Assembly (NCBI GenBank): GCA_029378245.1
Contig: JARKIF010000008.1
Span: 1,240,001-1,304,000 of the forward strand
From: Roridomyces roridus
Lineage: Eukaryota > Basidiomycota > Agaricomycetes > Agaricales > Mycenaceae
DNA length: 64,000 nucleotides
Direction of reading: 5' to 3'
The position numbers were made by a program, and so were the translations under genes. The number at the start of each line of letters is the position of its first letter. Within the stretch, counting starts at the first letter, position 1. The notes below the pieces were generated by a model. That model worked only from the letters and a program-made list of their open reading frames with translations, was not told where the DNA came from and ran no database searches. This document shows, piece by piece, positions 1 through 9,008 of the stretch.

Positions 1-328
1 GCCGGCGGCGCACTGTGCAAACACTGCATGTGGATTTATTTCGATATTTTCATTCAGAGAGGAATGGAGTACGTTGTGCACGGTATTGTTCCCCTAACAT
101 CATCTGTCCAGCAGGAAGCGGTTGGACAGGATAGGCTAGGAAAGGCTGTGGGGCTTGACCCTGGGGTGGTGGATATTGCTGCTGCGGCGTCGTAGCTGGA
201 TACGCGTAGGACGGTGTAGGTGCATGGACTTGTGGAGTTTGGACTTGGGGTTGCGAGGCGTCGTGGATGGGTGGAGCGGTAGTAGGAGGCGCGTAGGTCG
301 GTTTCTCAGAAGTAACCACGTTGGACAT
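1..328 (-). CDS. BRI3/LITAF-like small membrane protein, copy A (partial)
   Basis: This is the 5' part of a small gene whose 3' end lies outside the window. Exon 1 starts at the ATG at 328 (MSNVVTSEKPTYAPP...) and encodes a Pro/Gln/Tyr-rich cytosolic N-terminus ending in GEQYRAQ, followed by a donor near 80. The last bases of the window read as the start of exon 2 (VFAQCAAG). The intact paralogues at 1266-1766 and 2002-2538 continue with one hydrophobic segment and a terminal CxRCG zinc-type knuckle. That is the layout of brain protein I3/LITAF-like proteins of endosomal membranes. The upstream reading frame is continuous with copy B only because copy B lost its stop codon. The family assignment is by pattern; cargo and function are unknown. 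Confidence 0.6.
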
Positions 329-469
329 GTTGGACGGTTCTGAAGGGAAAAGAAAACATATAGCTGTTTTATACGGGTTCGTAGGCAGCGCTCGTGGTAC
401 TCGGGTGGTACTCGGGTGGTGTTCGGGTCTCCGCCCATCGTTTGTAGTGAAACTGAAAGTCGCCGAGGA

Positions 470-1148
470 CGAGGACAGTTTGACCCCACAATGATGGCAT
501 TTCCGCTCTGAATTGATGCTATTCTGGTCGATATCTGTTTGATGAGGAAAGACGGATGGATGTTCAAGAGACATATTAAGCCACAGGGAAAACAGACAAC
601 AGCAGAAACAGTGCCACACATTCCTGCGAGACGTACGGGTGAATGAGAATAACGACGATAAGCGACAGAAAGTCAACGCGAACCAAAGCTTGTCTTCCGC
701 TCGTGAACGCCGGTGGCGCACTGTCACGGCAGACAAAAGCCAGCGAACCCAAATAAAGGGTTCCCTGGAAGTTCCTTTGTCCGGACAAAGGAAAAAGTGG
801 CTTCTTTGAGGGAAGCCTTTGTGCGGGTTCGCTGGCTTTTGCCCGCCGTGTGTGCAAACACTGGATGTGTATTCATTTCAATATTTTTGACTCGAAGAGG
901 AATGGAGTACGTTGTGCACAATATTGTTCCCTATCATCTGTCCAGCAGCAAGCGGTTGGATAGGATAGGCTAGGAAAGGCTGTGGGGTGGTGTATATTGC
1001 TGCTGCGGCGTCGTAGGTGGGTACGCGTGGGACGGTGTAGGTGCATAGCCTTGTGGGTTCGGTCTTGGGGTTGCGAGGCGTCGTGGACGGGTGGAGCGGT
1101 AGTAGGAGGCGCGTAGGTCGGTTTCTCAGAAGCAATCATGTCGGACAT
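470..1148 (-). pseudogene. BRI3/LITAF-like copy B, disrupted
   Basis: A degenerate member of the tandem array. Exon 1 begins like copy A (MSDMIASEKPTYAPP) but leaves frame after about 27 codons; the expected APTPS-YAYP-type stretch then lies in another frame. Exon 2 is split by a 126-bp foldback transposon at 725-850. The 3' exons (CGTVSAVVCFPCGLICL and ERKCHHCGVKLS) are recognisable. The stop codon used by copies C and D has become TCG at 470-472, so the frame would run on into copy A. Three independent lesions make this a dead copy. It still supports the exon structure of the family. Confidence 0.75.
725..850. mobile_element. 126-bp foldback MITE, CACTA-like ends
   Basis: The 26-bp terminal inverted repeats at 725-750 and 825-850 match at 24 of 26 positions and begin CACGG. 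The interior is also an imperfect palindrome centred near 782, with a perfect 18-bp palindrome at 774-791. A 3-bp direct repeat, TGT, flanks it at 722-724 and 851-853. Removing the element plus one TGT restores GCGCACTGTGCAAACACTG, which is exactly the sequence at 10-28 in copy A. Three-base target duplications and CAC-starting ends are features of CACTA/EnSpm transposons, so a non-autonomous CACTA relative is the best guess. It carries no coding capacity. Confidence 0.8.
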
Positions 1149-1265
1149 GTTAAACGGTTCTGAAGGGAAGAAAAAACATATAGCTGTTTATACAGGTTCG
1201 GAGGTAGTGCTCGTGCAACTCGGGTCTCGCCCACCGTTTGTAGGGAAACTGAAAGTCGCCGAGGA

Positions 1266-1766
1266 CTAGGGCAGTTTGACGCCACAACGTTCGCATTTCT
1301 GCTCTGAATCCACGCTGCTCTGGTCGATATCTGTTTGATGAGGAAAGACGGATGGACGTACCAGAGACATATCAAGCCACAGGGAAAACAGACAATAGCC
1401 GTGATAATGCCACACATTCCTGCGAGACGCGTGAATGAGAAGAACGACGATCAAACGACGTGAGCGCGAACCGTAGCTTGTCTTTGGCTGGTGCTTGCCG
1501 GCGGCGCACCTTGCATACACTGGATGCGGCTTTATTTCAAAAAAAAATTCAGAAAGGAATGGTGTACATTGGGACCGGTATTGTTCCCCTTTCTCTGCAG
1601 CAGAAAGCGGTTTAGTCTTTGGTGCTGGAACCTGGGATGGCTGCTGCTGGATCGTAGGTGGGTACGGTGTAGAGGCAGAGCCTTGTGGGGTTGGGTCCGG
1701 GGAATAGGCGGGTGGAGCAGGGGCAGGAGGCGTGTAGGCAATGGTCGTTTTCTCAGAAGTAGCCAT
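1266..1766 (-). CDS. BRI3/LITAF-like small membrane protein, copy C
   Basis: Apparently intact four-exon gene starting at the ATG at 1766 (MATSEKTTIAYTPP). Exon 1 is a Pro-rich tail ending GEQYRSQ. Exon 2 reads ARCAAGKHQPKTSYG, exon 3 CGIITAIVCFPCGLICL (the single hydrophobic segment) and exon 4 DSEQKCERCGVKLP, ending at TAG 1266-1268. The Cys pairs before and after the hydrophobic segment are the hallmark of BRI3/LITAF-type zinc-binding membrane-anchor domains. It lies between copies B and D in the same orientation, in repeat units of about 620-820 bp. The role is probably endosomal or vacuolar membrane by family analogy; nothing more specific can be read from the sequence. Confidence 0.65.
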   Translation of the reverse strand: MATSEKTTIAYTPPAPAPPAYSPDPTPQGSASTPYPPTIQQQPSQVPAPKTKPLSAAEKGEQYRSQCTPFLSEFFFEIKPHPVYARCAAGKHQPKTSYGSRSRRLIVVLLIHASRRNVWHYHGYCLFSLWLDMSLVRPSVFPHQTDIDQSSVDSEQKCERCGVKLP

Positions 1767-2001
1767 GTCGAACGTTTCTGAAGGGGAATCATATGGCTCT
1801 TTTATACAGCTTCCAAAACTGTACTCCGCCTGTAGATAGCAATACCTCAAAATGCTTCAGGAGCCGACCTCGCGCGTGCGGCACCCGCGGTCGCGCACTA
1901 GAACCCAGCTATTTTGAGGAGGGCATACCAGGGCACGTATCCCAGGCCTGAATATTTTCATCGAGATAGAATATCATGATTCGGCCAATGGTACAACGTG
2001 A

Positions 2002-2538
2002 CTAGGACAGTTTGACGCCACAACGATCGCATTTCCGCTCTGAATCGGCGCTATTCTGGTCGATATCAGGTTGGTGAGGAAAGAGGGATGGACGTACAAG
2101 AGACATATTAAGCCAATGGGAAACAAGAGAACACCGGTAATGATACCACACACTCCTGCAAGACGCGTGAATGAGAATAACGTCGATCAACGACATGAAG
2201 GCGAACCAAATCTTGTTCTTGGCTCGTGAGCGCCGGCAGCGCACTTTGCAAACACTGGATGTGGAATTTTTGGTATCTTTTTCTTCTGAAGGAATGCAGA
2301 ATGTACATTCGGCACGGTATTGTTCCCCTATCTGGGCAGTAGAAAGCGGTTGGGTCTGTGGTGCTTGACTCTGCGGTGGTTTATATTGCTCCTGCTGCGG
2401 GGTCGTAGGTGGGTACGCGTACGATGGTGTAGGTGGATAGCCTTGTAGGGTTGGCTGGTGGGCTTCTGAGGCGTCGTAGACGGGTGGAGCGGTGGAAGGA
2501 GGCGTGTAAGCGAGGGTCGATTTCTCAGAAGTAATCAT
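2002..2538 (-). CDS. BRI3/LITAF-like small membrane protein, copy D
   Basis: The most clearly intact copy. Start ATG at 2538 (MITSEKSTLAYTPP). The exons I infer are 2538-2307, 2254-2207, 2155-2098 and 2050-2002, with introns of 52, 51 and 47 nt, all GT-AG. The joined product has a Pro/Tyr/Gln-rich N-terminus (YAYPPTTPQQEQYKPP), then LFAKCAAGAHEPRTRFG, the hydrophobic stretch VCGIITGVLLFPIGLICL, and the tail DSERKCDRCGVKLS. About 125 residues, typical for this family. It is the 5'-most unit of the array; OGG1 starts divergently about 180 bp away, so the two may share a promoter region. Confidence 0.7.
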   Translation of the reverse strand: MITSEKSTLAYTPPSTAPPVYDASEAHQPTLQGYPPTPSYAYPPTTPQQEQYKPPQSQAPQTQPLSTAQIGEQYRAECTFCIPSEEKDTKNSTSSVCKVRCRRSRAKNKIWFAFMSLIDVILIHASCRSVWYHYRCSLVSHWLNMSLVRPSLFPHQPDIDQNSADSERKCDRCGVKLS

Positions 2539-2719
2539 GTTGGACGTTTTGAAGGGATATGTAGCTCGCTCTTTTATCGAAATCTGTAGACGACTGTCAT
2601 CTCTGCTGCGATCAGCAAGGAAGGTGCATGGCTGTGCGATGGCGGTGCAAATCAATTGCTCCGCCTGGGGAGGAAGCCTGAACGTTTGCGACTAACGTTG
2701 AACTTTGAATTTGAAGGCT

Positions 2720-3926
2720 ATGTCGCTCTGGCACAGTCTTCAACTTCCGCAGTCCCAACTCTCCCTCGCTGCGGTTCTGAAATGCGGCCAATCGTTTCGA
2801 TGGAGCGTCTTTGGGGGCTCTGAATACCACCTTTGTCTACCAGATCGAGTGGTATGCCTCAAACAAGACCCGACCACTTTGTTTTATCGCACTATCCTTC
2901 CGGACCCTCAGCCATCTTCCGACCTTGCATCTGTCATTGAGGAATGCGGAGACCCTCGTGTGGCTCAACGACTACTTCCAACTAGAAGTGGATCTCGAAA
3001 AACTATATCTCGATTGGGCAGCGCGCGACAAAGTATTCTCTTCAATCGAGACGCGTTTTGCAGGTGAGGAATTGGATTTCAAACACGGGTTACTCACTTA
3101 CACGCCAAAAGGCATTCGTATGCTGAGGCAGGACCCTTGGGAAAACCTCATCTCGTTCATCTGCTCGTCGAATAATAATATTGGACGTATCACCAAGATG
3201 GTGCAAAACCTGTGTACTCACTACTCACCGCCACTCCTTTCTCTGGCAGACCCTTCGGATCCCACAACCGAAGTCCAATACCATCCTTTCCCCTCACCCT
3301 CTGTTCTCGCTGCATCCAACGTCGGAAGCACTCTGCGCGGCCTAGGTTTTGGATATCGCGCAGACTTCATCCAAAGGACGGCCAAGATGCTCGTGGATAC
3401 CCATGGGGAAGGGGCGGAAAAGTTCCTGGCGAGTCTACGCGATGCCGATACTGCGACGGCGCGAGAAGAGCTTCTTAAATTCGTCGGCGTGGGGCGGAAG
3501 GTTGCGGACTGTGTGCTGTTGATGAGCTTGGACAAGGTTTTCATATTTCTTCCATTCGTTTTCTCAGCATACTGACTTGATCGCAAGAAAGAGGTCATTC
3601 CTGTGGATACACACGTCCATCAAATCGCTATTAAGCACTATGGACTGAAAGGCTCCTTGACCTCTAAAACGACCATGAACCCCAAACTGTACGAGGAAAT
3701 CAATAGCAAGCTCGTTACTGTTTGGGGTGATTACGCAGGTTGGGCGCACTCGGTATGTTTTTATTGAATGCAACTGCAGCATTATTGAGACGTGCTCCAG
3801 GTGCTCTTCACCTCGGATTTGAAGGCATTCGCTTCGTACGGCCTGGAAGCTCCGACCACCACCGGCTTACCAACCCCTCCTTCGACTACCATCACCAAAC
3901 AAACGGAAGAACGTGGGCACAGATGA
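2720..3926 (+). CDS. OGG1: 8-oxoguanine DNA glycosylase/AP lyase
   Basis: Bifunctional base-excision repair enzyme that removes 8-oxoguanine opposite C and nicks the AP site. The start MSLWHSLQLP is the first ATG of the frame. The N-terminal OGG domain has CGQSFRW, followed by RMLRQDPWENLISFICSSN. The helix-hairpin-helix carries the catalytic Lys in FVGVGRKVADCVLLMSLDK and the catalytic Asp in VIPVDTHVHQIA. Introns read as 3064-3111, 3537-3587 and 3753-3800. A frame change near 2890-2950 is best solved by a 61-nt intron at 2881-2941, joining TTL to NAETLVWLNDYFQLE; its donor GTTTTA is weak. The protein ends EERGHR. All catalytic residues are present, so the identification is firm and only the first intron is uncertain. 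Confidence 0.92.
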
Positions 3927-4012
3927 GAACGTTGCTTAAAAAGCGGCGCGGTAGGTAATATCATGCTGGCAACCTCATTGATATATGAGTTCAATACAAA
4001 CGATGTTTATCC

Positions 4013-5154
4013 TTATCGCTTCGACCTTCGCATTGGACGGAGAGGAGGAGATTCAGCTCCACTAGTGCTGGGAGACGACGGCTGCCGACTTGTTCTCCGA
4101 CTCCTGGATCCAAATACCTGGCCGTATTCTGGTGGCAAGGTATCTGTATCATCGGATGTTGGGTCTATAGCGACCCGCGTCACGCTCGCGGCGCGGGGCA
4201 GCGGAACTCGTTGTCGTAGTCCACTGACTTGTGGAAACCGCGGCGCTGGAAACGAGCCGACATCTGAATGGTGGGTGAGAACTTGATGTAAAGAAAATAA
4301 ATGGATATCCCACCGTCGTGGCCGTGGCGGGAGAAGTAACGTTGTTGTTCTGATCGAGTGGAGCCGCAGTCTGATGAGGAGGCGGCCCAAGTTCTGCCTG
4401 TCCACCGCTGAGTGTGGGACTCCGTCGAGATCTCCGCCAACACCAGAACCATGTCCCGGCGACAATCAAGAGAAAAGCGAGTCCACCTAGGACGCCGCCA
4501 ATTATCCCAGGCAGATTAGACGAGGACGGCGACGAGGACGGCGATGCAGAAGCTGTGGCGCCGCCACTGGTCGATGCGGGAGTGGAACTTGAACTGCTTG
4601 TTCCCGTCGTGGACGTATCTGTGTCGGGGACAGTGATCACGAACGAGCTGAGCGTTATTTGCGAATTCCCGCCAAACCGTTGGTCATCAGTGTTTGCTAA
4701 AGCGACGGCGTGGATGCCAGGTACGGTGAAATGTCTACTGAAAAGAACGACCTGCGCGGAAATGATATTGAGCGGTGGAAGCACGAAATACGGTCTAAGC
4801 GCACTGGGGGATTTTGACCATTGTCTGTGGGGTCGACGCCGTCAATTGTTATAGGCTTGGGGTTGATAGGGTCGCAGTCGATGCAAATCGAGTACAGTCC
4901 TCCGCAACACCTCTTTATGCCAAAGTAGTAGAAATCGGTGGCCGGCACTGCGCGGGTGAGTCGACCGTGAAAGAGACGAGTATCCTACCAGGAAAAAGGA
5001 AGGAAACATTTAGTCCGTTGGTGAGTTTTGAGGTGGCTAGCGTCCCCGTTTGTCCTACAGAAGTCGCATTGTAAGTGCCCAGAAACCAGCCATTCGGAGG
5101 GGAGTAGATGAGATGCGTAGTATCACGGTCGTCGAAGGTAATGTTCGTAGGCAT
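4013..5154 (-). CDS. Single-pass surface protein with Ser/Thr stalk
   Basis: A type I-like membrane protein of a layout common in agaricomycetes. The N-terminal ectodomain reads TNITFDDRDTTHLIYSPP, then FYYFGIKRCCGGLYSICIDC, with Cys pairs and N-glycosylation sites. A Ser/Thr/Ala/Pro-rich stalk follows, then one transmembrane helix (GIIGGVLGGLAFLLIVAGTW), a basic stop-transfer (CWRRSRRS) and a cytosolic tail ending in an LPPEYGQVFG-type Pro-Tyr motif. The last intron lies just before DVGSFPAPRF, and the stop is at 4013. The 5' end is unclear: the frame is open up to about 5187, where an in-frame TAG follows a possible signal-like stretch (MIHFSFINWLK at 5220-5188), and the first ATG inside the domain is 5154. 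Function unknown; perhaps surface sensing. Confidence 0.6.
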
Positions 5155-5655
5155 AGATGAGATCCAGGGAGCCAAGATCCTGGGCTATTTGAGCCAATTG
5201 ATGAAAGAGAAATGAATCATGATCGGGAAGCGGGATGTTAGGCTTGGGCGTGAGATGGAAGCCGATGGATTTGATGAGTCTCGGTCTCGGTAGTGAGTCT
5301 ATGATACACGAGGAACGAGTGTTGAACGAGGTGAGAGAGACACAAGAGACACGGATATTCGTGACAGAGGGATCAGATGTATTACATACGCAGACCTTTT
5401 GCGTCCCACGCTCACCTCCTTCGTCGCATTCCTCCGACAAAGCCCTACCCACCTACCCTTTTTACATTACCTTTCCGTGGTCTCCCGGCCGCCGCGAAAC
5501 CCTGGCCACACACACATACCCAACTGCGGAGCAGAGTTACATTCCTTGGGCAGGATTCGGGTGGGATTCGCTGTTGTAATACCTCAAATCTATGTTCGTT
5601 GTGCTTAAAGAGCCCGGAAAGGCACGAATTCGTAAGGTACAGAATGAACTTGGCG
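5155..5655. other. Intergenic stretch, partly 5' end of surface-protein gene
   Basis: About 500 bp between the surface-protein gene and the 3' end of P1. The part nearest 5155-5220 probably holds the missing first exon or signal peptide of the surface protein. The rest has open frames on both strands but no recognisable motif or paired splice signals. I see no gene there. Confidence 0.4.
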
Positions 5656-6294
5656 TCAGTACACTAGAGGAACAGCTTGGGCGATCCCTGCCCGCGACGG
5701 AACGTCAAATAGAAACGGTGCGTGGTTGGGCCGCATGAGGGAGCACGTAACTTTGGTCGCCACCATAAACCTTTCCTGTTCTTCTTTGGGTTCTTCACCA
5801 TAGTGTTGCTCCAGGGATATCAGTGGACAAGGCGGGGGAGACACAATTTCCAACCGGTAGTCCTGGGGCGCATTCTTGGGGATATGGTGCACGGCATCGT
5901 AGAAATCGAAGAAGAAAAGGCGCTGTTCAGGCAGGGCCCCGCCGGTGAAGAATCGAATGGACAACGCGTCGTCAGGGATGTTGAGGAGGAAGGTCTCGGG
6001 TTGCGGCGCAGTTGGAGTCGGCTTAACCTGGCCCTTTGTCAACAAGGACTCACGCGTCAATCTGCAGTGGGACACACCCCAAGAAGGTCCCATGTGGGAA
6101 TGCGTGCAAGGATTGTATCCATTGCTTGCTGTTTCTTTTGTTCAGGAACATCGAAGACGGCCTCGCGCAGTTGCACCTCGGTAATTGGATTCATCCCGTG
6201 GTTGGCCAAGAACCGATTCGCTGCCACAAACTGCCGGCGTGGTCAGCCCACTGAGATACCAGGGTGAGGCGATATTCACTTTCGAGTTGGACAT
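5656..6294 (-). CDS. Unrecognised P-family protein, paralogue 1
   Basis: Member of a three-gene family in this window that I cannot assign. A five-codon first exon (MSNSK, from ATG 6294) is followed by a 49-nt intron at 6231-6279. Exon 2 is helical (FVAANRFLANHGMNPITEVQ, then EAVFDVPEQKKQQAMDTILARIP). After a second intron the C-terminal domain starts with the family signature GQVKPTPxxPQxETF, then LSIRFFTGGALPEQRLFFFD and FYDAVHHIPKNAPQDYRLEI, and ends GIAQAVPLVY. There is no signal peptide or membrane segment, and about 190 residues. The beta-rich C-terminal part and the conserved [IL]RFFxGGAxP block define the family. Probably cytosolic; function unknown. Confidence 0.7.
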
Positions 6295-6537
6295 GGTTGT
6301 GGTTGGATAGGAGCTTCAAGCTTTGTGGCTGTGTGTCTTTGATTCTCCTCCTCCACTCGAAATCTAAGATTTTTGGGCAGAGGATGCCCCTTCTGCCTGC
6401 CTTGCTTCCTCGCTAACCGTGGAACGGGCTGCGTCGCCCAGAACTATCACGCAGGTTTGAAAGTTGCACACAAAATGACCCCAAACCCAACCCAAACCAA
6501 CCTCGCCATTATTCTCTGGCACAAAAACTAAGAAAAA

Positions 6538-7225
6538 CTAAGGTACGTAGGAATGTTTCGACATGAATCGAGCTGGGACCGCCTGTGCAACACCGGCTCG
6601 TGGTGGGACTTGAAATTCGAACGCCTCTGGGTGGTTGGGCCGCTCTAGCAAACAAATAACCCCCGTCGCGACGGCGAATCTCTCCCCGCCATCGTTCGGC
6701 GCATAGCCCCCGGCAGCCTCCACCGTCCCAAACTGACCTACAAGATGGGCAGGCGAGGTAACCCGGAGCGTATACCCTGCGGGAGTGTTGACGGGCCTGT
6801 TTGCTGCTAAATCATAGAAATCGAAAAACATAGAGTGCGCGGTGGGCGGGGCGCCTCCAGGGAAGAATCGAATACAGAGTTTGTCATTGGGGATCTTGAT
6901 GAACGAGGTTTCTGCCTGTGGCGAGTCGGGCGTTGGCTTAACCTGGCCCTTTGTCAACAAAGGAAGGCACATCAATCCAAGTTGGACGCACCCCCAACGT
7001 CGACATTGTCTTCGGTATGCGCCCAACGAGTCTTTCCAATGCTTCAGGTTTCTGAGCCTCGGGTAAATGCGAGACATGAGCACGCAGCTCTGCCTCCGCA
7101 ATGGGTTTGCCTCCATTGCTCACTAGGAAGGCGTTGGCCTCTGAGAGAGCAGCAATGAACTGGTGGTATTGTCAGGCCAGGGACAAGGGTGCGGCGATAA
7201 TATGTACCGTGGAGTAGTTGGACAT
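6538..7225 (-). CDS. Unrecognised P-family protein, paralogue 2
   Basis: Same architecture as the gene at 5656-6294 and in tandem with it. A very short first exon (MSNYST, ATG at 7225) is followed by an intron ending near 7157. The helical exon reads FIAALSEANAFLVSNGG, then EAELRAHVSHLPEAQKPEAL. After a further intron comes the signature GQVKPTPDSPQAETSFIKIP, then LCIRFFPGGAPPTAHSMFFD and FYDLAANRPVNTPAGYTLRV. It ends GVAQAVPARFMSKHSYVP, slightly longer than paralogue 1. The 5' flank shares a promoter block (ATAGGAG...GCTTTGTG) with both other paralogues. The start codon is only 41 bp from the divergent TTI2 start. Function unknown. Confidence 0.7.
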
Positions 7226-7266
7226 GGTTGAATAGGAGGTCGAGCTTTGTGACTGTGTGTCTTTTG

Positions 7267-8753
7267 ATGGACCTTGTGCTCTCCTCTCTGCATGTCCCGG
7301 CAGACTTTAATCGCTATGATTCTATCCCAGAAGTCGAGGTCATTGCGCGTCTTGATCGGTGGAAAGACGCGGTCGTGGGCACTTTGCAAGAACTAGACAC
7401 GCGTCTCCAGCAAGAACACGCCAATCTATCCCTCAAGGAACGAGCAGATATCGTCTTCGCCGTCTCCGTTTTCGACGGCGACGATGCTTGGGTCTCTCCA
7501 CACTCTCGTCGCCTTGCTACTCGTCTGTGGATTCTCCTGTGCTCGCAAAGATGCTCATCTCGGGACAGATATACTGAGCAGATTCGAAGAGCAGCCACTA
7601 CCACTCATCGTGCAAATGCTACAGCACAATATCAAGCCTGTCTTTCGCGCCAATCCACATCCTTCTATAAATCTTGAAACGGGACGTAAACTCGTGCGTC
7701 CGGCGGGTGGGCCTATGGCTTCCCAAGATTTCTACGACAATCAGCTGTGGAAAGACCGTCCGGGCGTCGCGAACGCCGTGCTATGGTGTGTTCGCCATCT
7801 TCCTGTGCGTATTATTTTCTCTGGGATCTTACCCACTCAACTCGAGTAGAGTGACGCGTATGATGAACTATGGCACTTGGTCATACCTCCAATCATGGCT
7901 CTCTTGGACGATTACGAGGCGCGATATAAACTCATGGGTGTCAGAATCGCTTCTGTCATGCTTGAAAACATCACGAGCAGTATCTTGAAACGAACGGGCA
8001 TCGATTCTCTCCTGCTTGCCGTCAGTCATTTTTATTTCGTTTTGGGATGATCTACTTGACTGTTCTTCTAGTCGTTCAATCGGGCGTTTACTGTGCTCGA
8101 TCGGCCAGAAACGCCTCTTATCTTGCCGGCGGCCATATCCGCATCTCTTGCTTTAATTATCTCCACCACCCAGGTTGGGTCTGCGGCGCGTTTCGATCAA
8201 CTCTGCGGCCTTCTGGGCGACGGTATCATTGGCAGCATCTGGCCCTACGCAAGCGATAGGCTTCCCGCCCTACTAGCCTCGATTGAAGCACTCCCTCCCG
8301 TCGTCGAGGCACTAGGTGTGGGCTGTGCGCGATACTTGAAGGTCGATATAACTTTCATTCATTCGTCCGTCTCTCATTTTCCCAGGTACTCGTGGCGCAA
8401 CTGACACACCCGCTTGTTCCTCTGGAATACGGAAACGCACCACCTGCGACTCTGCAGATCGCATCCCTCCGTGCGCTGTGTGCCGTGATGCATGCGTGTC
8501 CTGAACGAATGTCGCACTGGAAGGGAACGATTCTGAATGGTGTCGCTCGCTGTTGGGTCGGGAGCTCCGATAAAGAGGTGAAACTGGAACTAAAAAATGT
8601 CTGTCGTGGACTCGCTGTTGCCTGTCCGTCCGTGCTGCAGGTGTGCTCGTTGCGACTGGCTTGGTACACTTTATTCATCTCAAGTAGGAAGAATACCCTC
8701 GATTTATCGCGACCGACGCTGAGATGTTTCGGGACTTGTGTACCTCTCAATAG
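7267..8753 (+). CDS. TTI2: Tel2-interacting protein 2 (TTT complex)
   Basis: Subunit of the Tel2-Tti1-Tti2 co-chaperone that matures PI3K-like kinases such as TOR, ATM/Tel1 and ATR/Rad3 with Hsp90. Identified from the alpha-helical repeat protein with conserved blocks KDRPGVANAVLWCVRHLP, the stretch reading LWHLVIPPIMALLDDYEARY, KLMGVRIASVMLENITSSIL and KRTGIDSLLLA, then LASIEALPPVVEALGVGCARYLK. At least four introns. The last intron ends TAG at about 8689, giving a C-terminus EEYPRFIATDAEMFRDLCTSQ and stop at 8751-8753. The first intron, near 7490-7590, could not be placed exactly. It starts 41 bp from the divergent P paralogue 2, whose promoter block it overlaps. Confidence 0.8.
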
Positions 8754-9008
8754 AATAAGAATGGGAGACGTGTTGCGGCAAGCTCGGGTCTGGGGAAAGC
8801 CGCCCATTCATCAGCGCCCAAATACTTTGTAAATAGCTCCACGACAGGAACGACATCTCTCTCTGTGTGGAAGATAGTATAGGGTTGGGAAAGAAAGATA
8901 TAAATACAGGGAGGTGGAACACCAACTTTTCCGGGCGCGTCGACGAAAGTGTTGCCTGTCATTGGACCGTGATCGAGGCCCGATCAGGCCACGCCGCAAA
9001 CCACGTCC

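Noticed and set aside
50..736. A single 228-residue minus-strand protein spanning two array copies
   Set aside because: It only exists because copy B lost its stop codon; it joins the introns and 3' exons of B to the first exon of A and has no coherent domain.
2852..2911. Alternative 60-nt OGG1 intron with donor GTATGC
   Set aside because: Its length is a multiple of three and so does not repair the frame, and it removes a conserved stretch.
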